From Apostichopus japonicus (Eukaryota > Echinodermata > Holothuroidea > Aspidochirotida > Stichopodidae): a stretch of 64,000 nucleotides of DNA. Shown one piece after another: positions 27,401 to 39,400 of this stretch. The notes beneath the pieces were generated by a model that saw only the letters and a list, made by a program, of their open reading frames with translations, did not search any database and was not told where the DNA came from. The position numbers and the translations under genes were made by a program. Each line of letters starts with the position of its first letter. The stretch's first letter is position 1. The DNA lies in contig NC_092564.1 of NCBI RefSeq assembly GCF_037975245.1, forward strand, positions 8,589,984-8,653,983, in the 5' to 3' direction.

Positions 27401-30400
27401 TTCCTCAAAATGTTATGATTTTAAAGGAGGAGAGAAATATTATCTCACCCTTCATGATAAAGATGTGGTTCCTGTTTAATATTCATTGTATATACAGTTT
27501 TTATGAGTTTTGACTGATATCACATTTCATCATTTTACTCAGGTCCAAGAATTCGAGCCACCGTAACTAGGAATGTTCTAAATAGAAACGAGTTCAGAGC
27601 TTTCTGGATCATATGGAAGAAAGGACACATCCAGGTAAGACTTTTGCTGAATTAACAGAAGTTTAAATATTGCTGCAGCTATAGAAAGGAAATGGTGATA
27701 TCTGGATAGAGTATGTACTTTTGCTTAGAATACTGATAAATTGATATTGCTTTTACCTTTGAAGATCAATTATTTGAAATTTTGGAAATTTTTGATTTTT
27801 TTTAAATTTTTTAAATTTGTATGATAACCATGATTAACACTGTTTTTGAATATTTCAATGCCTTTGCTTGTTATCCTGTAGGTCGGGTACGGCGAAGTCC
27901 CCAGCAATCAGTCCATGATCCTCCGTTGGCAAGACGACGCTCCTCTCCTCATCAACCACATCGGCTTCTCCACCGGATTTGGATCCACTGGAGAATTTAG
28001 AATATGGAAGAAAGAGAGTAAGTAGAGGAAGGAAGTACTAACATGTTGACAAGGTGACCAAATAAAAGGACTGGTAATGGGTTAGATTGAAACAAGCAAT
28101 GGTCAACAGGTACTCTCAATTAACTTTGTAATTAGGAGAGGTTTCTACATGTTCAGATTCTTGGGTTATAGTTGATGCGGTCACACTTTAGATGATTGTT
28201 ATCCAGAGGGGTGCATTGTTAACTGATAACTAGCTTTAGTCTTTGAAATGACAGTATCGAGAAAGGTTCTCCCCCTACAAGATAATGGAATGGGCCATTG
28301 AAAATTTGCCTCAAAAGTGTACTGATATGAGCATGTAGTTGATTGACATAACATAGGTAAACGATCATTCCCTACTATCTAGGTGGCTATGCTGTTGTTA
28401 TTTATTTTATTAGGAATGTTATATTATTCATTGTTATTCATCTTCTCTCCTTTATGTTTACAGGTAATTCTGAAATGTTCATTGAGGCATTTACCCTGAC
28501 ATTACCCCTCAACTACATACCAGGATCAGAAAAGGCCAAGGCAGTCATGCTTGGTATGTCATTCTCAGCAATCTCATTTGTACCCTATGGGCTTATCCAT
28601 TTCTGAAACGAATAATGATGTTTGTTTAAATGCGCAGATCACACCCCAAAAATACTCCCAGCACTAGGCAAGGTATTCATTGGCCATGTACGATATCAGA
28701 GAAAATATTCTTTGTTTGTCGTCAAGTACCTCCATGTAATACTCACCATCCAAACAGCTGGAAGATTGAAAAGAAAACAGCATATCTGTTGGTGAAAGAT
28801 GATGGTCTCAAAATCATTGGTGGCTTTGTGGAACATGGGTATCATGGGTTTTCCAAGTCTTGTATATGCTAGTGATCTGCATGTAGCTTATGGTGTCTAG
28901 ATTTGAACTTTTTCTCCACTTTCTGTATGTTTTTGAGTATCGGGGTTTGGTTTGTAGTACATGACATTCTTCCCTACTTCTTAAATACTTTGGAAATGTT
29001 TTTTGCATAGGGGTTTAATTTATAGTGTGTCACTATTTTCTATACTTGGACTCATTGTTATTATAATTAATGGTCTCTGCCGTTAATCTGCATGAATTCA
29101 GGCATTTCTTCATGTATGCAGAGGTGCCAACCAGTAAGATTTTATCGTATTTAGTACGATAAAAAAAGTGAAATACGATAATACGATTCGCCTCTTGAAA
29201 GTACGACTTTTCAAAAAATAAAAAAAAAGCTACATGCTGCAATTCATATTTGATTATTTGAAATATCTGACACTTTTTTTCTTTTAATTGGTTTATAATG
29301 TCAGTTAACAGGAATGTGGCTCATATTTCCATGAGTATAATGCAAGACTATACAGTAATTTTTTTCTCACTTCTAATTCTGGCTTGAACCAAATTCTCAT
29401 TGGCCCAAAATATGCAAGCAATTAAGCTGTATCAATATTCTCATTATGCATTTAAACACCCTTTTTGCATCATAAGAATTATTACAGATGCTTTACAATT
29501 TTCTCATTAGATGTTATTGAAAAAGCAAACATTTTACTTGCCCGTTCTTACCAGTAAAACATTTTTCTGACATTTTACTGGCCAACGGGCCAGTGGTACT
29601 GCTGAGTTTTTGTGAAAATCTGACTTTTCTCTCAAAAATCTGATTTTTTAGGATATTCAGTCTGTTTTTTTGTGTCAAGAGGTTGGCATCTCTGTGTATG
29701 TCATATACCATTACCTCATGCAGAGATATGGTATTAATTACCAAGGGAAAAACCACTCAAGACTTTTATTTCTTGTCATCAGCATTAATGGTCTCTGCCG
29801 TTAATCTGCATGAATTCAGGCATTTCTTCTTGTATGTCATATACCATTACCTCATGCGTAGATGTGGTATGAATAACCAAGGTACAAACCACACAAGACT
29901 TTTATTTTCTTGTCATCAGCGTTAATGGTCTCTGCCGTTAATCTGCATAAATTCCGGCATTTCTTCTTGTATGTCATATACCATTACCTCATGTGTAGAT
30001 GTGGTATGAATAACCAAGGTACAAACCACACTAGACTTTTATTTTCTTGTCATCAGCCGATGTCATGGGACCGACCCTGACCAACCTCCAGAAGTTGATC
30101 CGTCTTCCATTTGGTTGTGGAGAACAGAACATGATCCACTTTGCCCCCAACATTTACGTCATGTCATATTTGGAGCGAACTGGCCAACTTACACCAGAAA
30201 TCAAATCAGAGGCTACTGGATTCTTGGTTCAAGGTAAAAGCTAGACTTAAAGGCATTGAAGACTCGCCCCAAACCGTGTGCCGCCATCTGAAAAAGTTAA
30301 CGTTTTGTTTGTGTCGCTACAAAATGCAGACAGTAATAAAAAACATGATACCTTGTTATCTTTAGCTGGACCTGAGATGTCCATCGCTGTATCGTTTATA

Positions 30401-33400
30401 CACTTTGCTGTTGGTATTGACTGCAGCTGTATGTACTGACAGTACACTAGTGTCTAATTACAGACGGTAGCAAGCTGGGATCGATGGTGGTGTCTAACAC
30501 TTCTGTTACACCTCATTCGAAACTAGGACAGATTACCGGCATTAGACGTTTCTTTTTGCAAAAGTCTTCAAACCCTTTAAAATAAATAGTATTCCATTCT
30601 GGTCCTTTCTGTCTTGATTACTTGCTGTCATGTAAACAAAACTGGCCAACTTACACCTGACATCAAATCAGAGGCTACTGGCTCGTAGTAAGACTGGACT
30701 TTTGGTATAGTCAAGGGACCTATTACGATGCATGCTGTAACAGTTATGAATGCATTTTCTGAAATTGCACTAGTTTTTCCAAAGCAACTGAAGATGAGCC
30801 ATTGGTGATGTGTACCAGCAAGTCTCACATTGTGTTTTTCACAAAAGTCAAGTGAAACGATGATGTACATTTGCAAATCCATCTCCCAATCCTCACTGTT
30901 ATAAAAGTTACTTCTTTTGTGCTAGCTTACTTACATCAGCTACACTGTTAAAATGTTTGTGTACAATCCAAACAATGATAGAAAATATAACCAAATTATT
31001 CTATCTAGAACCTTCTCGTGACACTTATGCTTTTGCATTAAACCAAGTATCATTGTAGATAGCCATAGGCGGAACTGGTTCGGCACCATTATTTGCAAAC
31101 AAATTGCACAGTGTTTCTTCAAACTTTCCTCAAAATACAAACGTTATAGACGTGCATGTTGTTAACACACACAACAAAGAAAACTGTCAGTTAGAATTCA
31201 GAGAAATTTATTTGGGGTGTGGCTGAAGATTTTTTGAAGCAATTTTGGGTCAGATCAATCTTATTCTGTCACTTTTATTTATTTAATTATTTTTTTTCCT
31301 TTTCCTAGGATACCAGAGACAGTTGACTTACAAGCGTCACGATGGTTCCTACAGTGCTTTTGGTGAAAACGATTCCTCCGGTAGCATGTGGTTGACGGCG
31401 TTTGTAGTGAAATCCTTTGCCCAGTCTGAAGCCTACATTTACATCGATCCGCTAGAACTCGCAATGACCAAGAGTTGGATCATATCCTCACAGCTACTAG
31501 ATGGGTCTTTCCCGCCAGTGGGCAGAGTCTTAAACAAAGATATACAGGTAAATAGAAATAAAGGTATCTCCTGTCAACGACGACGTGCTGCTGTTTACCC
31601 AAATGGGAGAATGGATGAGGAGGTGAAAAGGGAATCCTTTATGGCCCCAAATTGAGATGTTTGAGACAAATCAGTGAATAACTTTTGATATATTTTGTCA
31701 ATCACAAAAGGGTGGAATATATCCCAACAGCTAGTCTATTGGGCTTTCTGGCAGGTTGGAAGAGCTTTAAGCAAAAGACATGCAGTGAATATAATAGGAT
31801 ACACCGTGTCTGTTGGACATCATGTCAACAAGTAGGATGCTGGGGGGGGGGTCTGTAGGATATAATCTTTCACACAAAAGACATACACTGCTAATCTGAG
31901 AGTGTAATCTGTCAGATTATCTGCTAATCTGATAATTAGCAGATTATCTGCTAATCTGACATGATAACCTCTACTTGTTTAAAATCAAGTCATTCTTGCT
32001 GCAGGTGATTTTTCAGCTGCTGCAGTCTGTCCTTTTTGACACAGTACCTGTAGAACATGCACATTACTGTTAACTGAACTGTGGGGGGGGGGGGGAGAGG
32101 GGATGGGGAGGGAGTAGATTGGAAGAAGAGAGGGAGTAGTTGGGAGGAAAAAGTCATTTTTTGCTTGGCATTGTGGTTTGTGGGAAAATAATGAAAACTT
32201 GATATTTGACTACAAAAGATCTGTGTTGATTTTGACAGGGTGGTGTGCAAGGTATGGTGTCCCTGACTGCCTATGTCGTGGTAGCTCTTCTGGAAAGCGG
32301 TCTGGTGAGCGATCGAGAAAGATTGTCAGTCGAAAGAGGGCAGCGTTTCTTGGAGGGACACATCGCTGCCATTCACGATTCGTACACAGCGGCTTTGACA
32401 GCCTATGCTCTTACGTTACGTGAGAGTCACAGAGCACCGGAGGTCATGGAAAAACTGCAGTCCCAGGGGCATTTCACAGGTGAGTCGCCCGAATCTCAAT
32501 AACCCGTAGAAATAATGAACAGCAACTCCCACATAGAGGTATGATACAAAATTATATTCTTAATTGAGGGACTGGTTTGTATCCAGATAACTGGGATTCA
32601 AGTTTGTACTCATATTGTCCAATATGGTTTTCATAGTTTTATACTGCAGTTTGAAATAGCTTTGTTATTTGACCAGATCTGTGAGTGAGAGATAGAAGGA
32701 TCGAGCACCCGAATATTATCTCAACGCTCAGATACCTCATCTTTTCTTGAGAAATAGAGGAATAACTTGATAGGGAGGATAGAGTTATGAACAGTGCATT
32801 GCTTGCAGAGTTACATAAACCCTAAATGACTCAGCACGTAAATGGATCATAGGTTTATTTTATTGCTACAAATATAAATGAATCCTCTAGAGCAGGGTTG
32901 GGCAACCTTTTGGAATGAATGGGCCAGATATATGGAGTAAAAAAATTGTCAGGGCCGCACCTTACCAACGACCTGCTGTTGATTTTAAACCTTTGATTCC
33001 GAGGACTTTCAAGCAATAGGTGTGTGTACTTAATCTGTATTCACAAAAACATAATGTCAATACAGTACAGTTGATAATTAATGGGGATAATAGGCCTACC
33101 TAACAGCATCATTAGTGCCGATTCGAAATTCTAAGCAGCTAGCTCTTTTTTTTGTGATGATGTATAATATATTGATATTTTTTCCTTTTATTGAGACATC
33201 TCACAGGCCGCAAAAAAATCACTGACGGGCCGCAGTCGGCCTACGGGCCGTAGGTTGCCCACCCCAGCTCTAGAGTATTGTACTAATGTTCAATGTTTGT
33301 TTGTTTGTATCACAGATGGATTGAGGTATTGGACTCTGAATGGTGAACCTCATGAGATACTACCACATTATAAAGTACTGGGTAACCTCCAACAGACGGT

Positions 33401-36400
33401 GGCCTCGGCCGAGGTAGAGATGACCGCCTACGCCCTACTGACCTTCGCTGCTAAGAGGGACATTGCCTACTCACTGCCCATTGTTAAATGGCTCACCAAA
33501 CAAAGAAACTCCTTGGGTGGGTTCTCATCCACACAGGTGAGTTTTATCATTGTCATTCTTTGGGATTTTGATCTGCTGCAGTCGAGGCTTAGAAATATCA
33601 AAAATTAACCTAACCATACTAACAAATGCCTTGTGAAGAATGGATCATCCACGCATATCTCATTATAGGCCAAGAAGTGTAAGTATTTAGTTATTATTGA
33701 TGTATCTCTTCTCCAACCTTGGAAATTTATTCGTCAGAAAACCTTGGAATGTATACAGGGCAACCTGTCATGATGTAACAGTAAAATTGAGAATTTTTCT
33801 TATTCGTCTACCGTTAAAAAACTGCAAACAGTTAGGTGTTCAAATTGGCTTCCGATATATCAAAAGGAAAACATGAACTCTGTGCATGTGAAACCAGTTC
33901 TGTCTAGTTGCATAGTGTTAGTATTAATAGCATTTTACTTTATGACACTATTTGGAACATTTCTTCAATGCCTCTTCTTCATGGTAGGATACATGTGTAG
34001 CCCTTCAAGCCCTGTCTGAGTATGCAGCCCTTTCCTTCGTCCGGGATGTGAATCTAACCATCTCCTTAGGTTACGTCGACCAGGGGAGATCCGTGGAACA
34101 GATCTATCACATTAATAACGACAACAGTAAAGTCCTGCAGATTGTTGAGGTGAGTAAAGTTGCAAAAGAGTAAAAAAGAAAAACCATGGAACAAAATGAG
34201 CTGGATATGCTTGGACATGTACTACAGACAAAATAAAAAATAGAAATAAAATAACAAAGCATCATAAATTTAAAGATGGGGTTCCATTAGCTGCAGATGG
34301 TTGACAAAGAGATTAAATAAACAAAGACATGTAAAGATTGGTTTGTCAGGCAGCTAATTTCATAATTAATTCCATCTACATCCTAAATTAAATTCTCAGA
34401 GATAATCAAAGATTTTGTTGACATCTTCATGATAATATTTCATTCTTTGCCAGAGGCAAAAGGAATCTATGCAATGGTGATTCTGTGTTTGTCAAGATTT
34501 GCCATTTAAACATGATAGCTCAAAACCTATATAGGGAGTAAACCTCATATTTGGTAAGTAGATGTCTCTTATTGAGTAGAGAGACATTTTGTCTTCTGTG
34601 GAGGACGAAAGGTGTTTGAGGTCAACAGAGGTCAAAAGTCTGAAAACCTTTAAATACAACAACTCCAAAAGCAAACCTTGGATGAACTGCATTCATAGCA
34701 TGTGGATGTAACGAAGCAAATAAAAATACCTATGGTATTTTGCATAAGTCAAATGTCATTTGAGTTTGCCAGAGGTCATGATGAAATCTGCAACCTTTGT
34801 TGAAAATTGAAATTGATGCAATTGTGAGTAAAACATATTCTTACAATTAAGCAAATGCTTGGAAAACTTTCATGACCATTCATTTGTTCCAAAATGATTA
34901 AAAGCATTAAGAACTGCATTTTAAGTCTTGCTAAGACTATTAGGTAGGCCAGGGGGGGGGTAGAGAAATGGCTTGATTGGGACAGGGGGCTTCAAGGGTG
35001 TGAATTGGGGTGGAAGAAAGCCTTGTCATTGAACTGATTTTGGCATGAAAATAAAAACTCATATTCAAAGTATCCTTTAATGGTCATTTGAAGTCACCAA
35101 AGGTGAAAGTAAAAACCTTGATGCCTTCAAAGGCAAAGCTTGGATGTACTTCATAATAGGCTATTTGTGGAATCCTAAAGTTTTACATAAAGGTCAAAGG
35201 TCATTTGGTGTCACCAAAGTTGAAAGTCTGAAAACAGTGTTAACTTCAAAAGCAATTTTTTAAAGAAATTCATATTTGGTACATGTGTCCAACTTAATAA
35301 ATAAAAGAACCCTGTAGATTTTAACAAACCTCAGCAATCATTTTTGGTCAAATTCTGAAGAGCTTGAAATAACAATAGCTCCAAAGGTAGAGCTTGAAAT
35401 GAACTTCACAACTGGAATGTGGATGCACCTTATTTAGAACAAGAATGTTGTGCACCAAGTTAACATTAAATTTTCTCATGTAAAATGCGGCAAGGAATCA
35501 CTGAGCCTCTTAGTGCTCTAGTTAAATTTTAATTCTTCTAGCATACAGCATCATCAATAGCAATCTGTGTGTCTGTAATATTTGATACAACAGTTGGGAC
35601 ATGACAGGATGACTCTCTGTTCATTTAATACTATTCTTTGTAGACTAGAAACCTGTCTCTGACGTTATTCTGCTTTAAATGTATCTCATTTGCTCTGTCA
35701 GGCAGGTTTATCACAATGTCGAAATATTTTATGGCAAGGAATCACAAATTTACCTATTAGTGGGCTATCTGGTTCAGCAATTTAAACAAGACAAACGAAC
35801 GAAGAATGATTGAATACAGTGACTTTATATGATCTTGTGAATCAATTGGGCTTGAGAATGGATTAAATACTCAGTACTTATTGACACCAGAGAATTTAAT
35901 TGTTACCTTCAAGTTTAAGTTGCTTTATGTGGAGTGGATATAGGCGATGGCATTTGAAGCAATGAGGCTTAGAAATTGGGAGGTTCCAGGTTCGATACCC
36001 GGCCGGGTCATAGTAAGGTGGGTTTTTCATCCAAGAGCAGTCTATGGTTTTCCCATCTGAAATGACTTTCTAAATTGAAAAAAGATTCCAAATTTGAGTA
36101 AAAAAGGTTGAATCGGAAGCCACCCGATGTGTAAGTTGCAATCCATTAGCCCTTGCAGGTTTCTCCCACATTTGTGGTCGCTTAAGCATCGTAAAAATAA
36201 CTGCTGATTATTATTATTTTTATTGGCTTTATGCATCATATTTTCTTCTCACCAGGTGCCTGCTCTATCTCAGAATCTGTTCCTGAGGAGTACCGGTGAA
36301 GGCTGTGGTTTACTCCAGGTAATCTGCCAATCAGATCATTTCTGCGGATGAAAGGCCTTTGATCATTGTGCAAGTGTGTGTGGTGAACCTGTCAGGTGTC

Positions 36401-39400
36401 CAATGTGAACATTCGATACGTGAATACTCAAGACCATCAGCACTTCTGACATACATATGTAGAAACTGTTGTCCATCCCTTTTTTTTACTTTATCCATCA
36501 ATCTGTACATTCAGGCCAAGTAGTGATGTAGTTGTATCAGTGATATACAATATAACATTGAATGTAACTGACCCAGACCAGGTATCTTGGAATGCCTACA
36601 CCCTCCCTCAATTATAATGTTATTGTCATGCATGTATCTGGAATGTAGCAATGATGTTTATTCACTAAACATTGTAATATTGCAAAACAAATAACTTGTC
36701 TAAAACAATGACAAAATTGACCTCGAGAGTAAATTGATCACAATGCTTTATTCCTCCATTTTGTAAACACTTAGAATCAGAGTTAAGATGGTTTATGTCA
36801 AAAAAATATAAAATAATGGGAATTCTTCTTTTTTTGACTCGTAACATTTGTAATCGTCGTTTAGGTTGACGTAAACTACAACATCCCAGATCCAAACAGA
36901 AATCCACCTTTCAAGCTGAATGTTGACATTGTTCAGTCCGTATCGGAGCAACTGAGGAGGGGAAAGCGTAACACTAACACTATACCTGGAACCAGACGGA
37001 ACAAAGCACGCATTTCAATCAAAGTCTGCACAAGGTAAGAACATTTTCTTTGGAGTTTGTTCGTCTTTGCCCCAGATTTGGTATTAAAGCAGTGTTTATG
37101 TGGTTTCCACTAAGAGCAGTAACATTTTTCATAAATTCAAGTTTGTTGTTGTTGTTTTCATTGCTTTAAAACTGTTCAGTCAATAAATATCTTGATGTTT
37201 TAATCTGAATAGGTGGCAGCATATAGGATCATCCAACATGGCTGTTATTGAAGTTGACCTCATCAGTGGCTTCACAGCGGACATACAGAGTCTGGAAGAG
37301 GTAACATTAACTTTTAAACACAAGAAAGAACTTCTAGTTGGCGGAGAAATGCTGGTTATTGAGTTAAAAAGTATGAGAAGTGAAAAATAGAACAAATAGC
37401 TAGAATGACATGAGTCTGCTGTGGATTGTTCATGTGTAATAATTCACAATATTCTAGTAATTAATCGTTTTAATCTTTACTAGACTTAGACATTGAAGAT
37501 GGTAACATGAAACAGTTAACTGTCTCATTGATGGAAAATGTACTAGGTGGCAGCCAAGGAATTTGTACGGCCTTAATCTAAGGTGAACATATTTGCCTGA
37601 CTGGAATCAGGGACATTTATTGCGTGACTGATATGGGGAGGGGTCTAAGGGGAGGGGGTGTTGAAAATTTTCAAGTGCCAAAGGTGCTTAGATGTAAAAT
37701 GGTGATACTTAGAAGCACTTTTTAAATCAAATTTATTTTCAAAAATGTAGCTTTTTCTTAGATGAATTTTACTTACTTTACGAAAGAGATAGATCTAGCA
37801 TATTCCACTTTACACTGGCCCACCTGAAATACTGGTTAGTTCCGTTCTGCGACTGCACACTTGACTAAATTTTCTTTTTACAATTATTTTACTAATAATG
37901 TGGGATATTTTCAAAATTCCTGAACATTTTGACAAATCGGGGACATTTTCGGGGACACTTGTTCATCGGGGACAGCACACTGTGATCGGGGACTGTCCCC
38001 GAAAATTGGGGATGTCTGGTCACCTTACCTTAATCATGTGTAATATGTGCCATATATATTTTATAGTTTGCATTATAGTACTTATATCTTTCTTGTGTTA
38101 CTGGTTTCTCTTCTCTTTGGCATTACTAGCTGCTGATAGGTAGACACGTCAAGCGTTACGAGGTGGAGGGACGTAAGGTGATCCTCTACTTTGATGAGAT
38201 TCCCAGCCAGTGTATGACCTGTGTCACTTTCATAGCTCAGCAAGACTTTCTTGTTAGAAAGCTGCAGGCTGTACCAGTCAAGGTGTACGACTATTACGAA
38301 CCACGTAAGTAGAAGATCAAAGAGTTTTGGAGCATTGGGTATGAACTTTGCGGTTAACCTTAACCAAGAAATGCAATGGTTACACATCAGGAGCAGATCC
38401 AGGATTTTATAAAGGAGGCCCTGGGGTCTTTGGAGTCAACTCTACATGAAGGGCACTGGGTAGCATCCTCTCCCCTCCTCCACCCCCTTCCTTCCCTCCC
38501 CTATCAAAGAAAAGGATCAAATTTTTTTACTTCAAATTGCACATTCTGAGGCATATTAAAACCACAAATGAAGTGTTGCAGTTGTGCACAAATGGGACCA
38601 TTTTTTTACTGTTTCCTTTTTAATTTCTTGTGGGGTGGTCAATTCCCCCCCCCCTTCCCTTCTGGGTCCATGCATGCACATAATTGGATACTCCCAATGT
38701 TGCTTAATCTATGTAGTAACAGCCATATTACTAGTTCTAATTAGTTTGTAGCATTGTGTGCAAATGTTCCATGACAAAGCCTCTGGTAGACTGAATTAAC
38801 AAATAATGTCTTTAGGGACCTATTTCTACTTGCAATGCAAAAATCTTCTTACCATCATATTTTTCACCACCCCACTTTCCCCTCTCACAAGACCTCCCCC
38901 CTCTTCCCAGCCCTTCTCCCTGTTTCAATAGCAAAAATTCCCTGAATTTATTTTCTAGTGCTTTAATGTGCCATTAACAAATACAACAAAACGTCTGTGC
39001 ATGTTTAGAGGTGCCTGGCAACATAGCACTGACAAGCATATGTCTTCATATTTTGTTCTCAGACTATGAGGCGATCCGTTTGTACAACGTTACAGGAGAG
39101 ATCCGAAACGAAGTGCCCTGCAAAGGAGAACATTGTAATGAAGTTGGAGATGGTACCATTCCTGAAGAGTTACTCACTCCATGTAGGTTACTAACTGAGT
39201 CGGTCTGCTTCCTGTATGGTTTAACTGTAACTGTCCAAGAAATCTAGTTTTAATGTCAAGCATTTCATGGAAAGATCATATAAGTTTAGCAGAAGCGGTG
39301 GCTGAAGTTGTTACAATTTTTTCTTAAAGAGAAATTTCTGCCATTAAACCTTTCATCTGACTTCTCGAAAGTAAAATGACTTTGAAATGTAAAAGATGAT

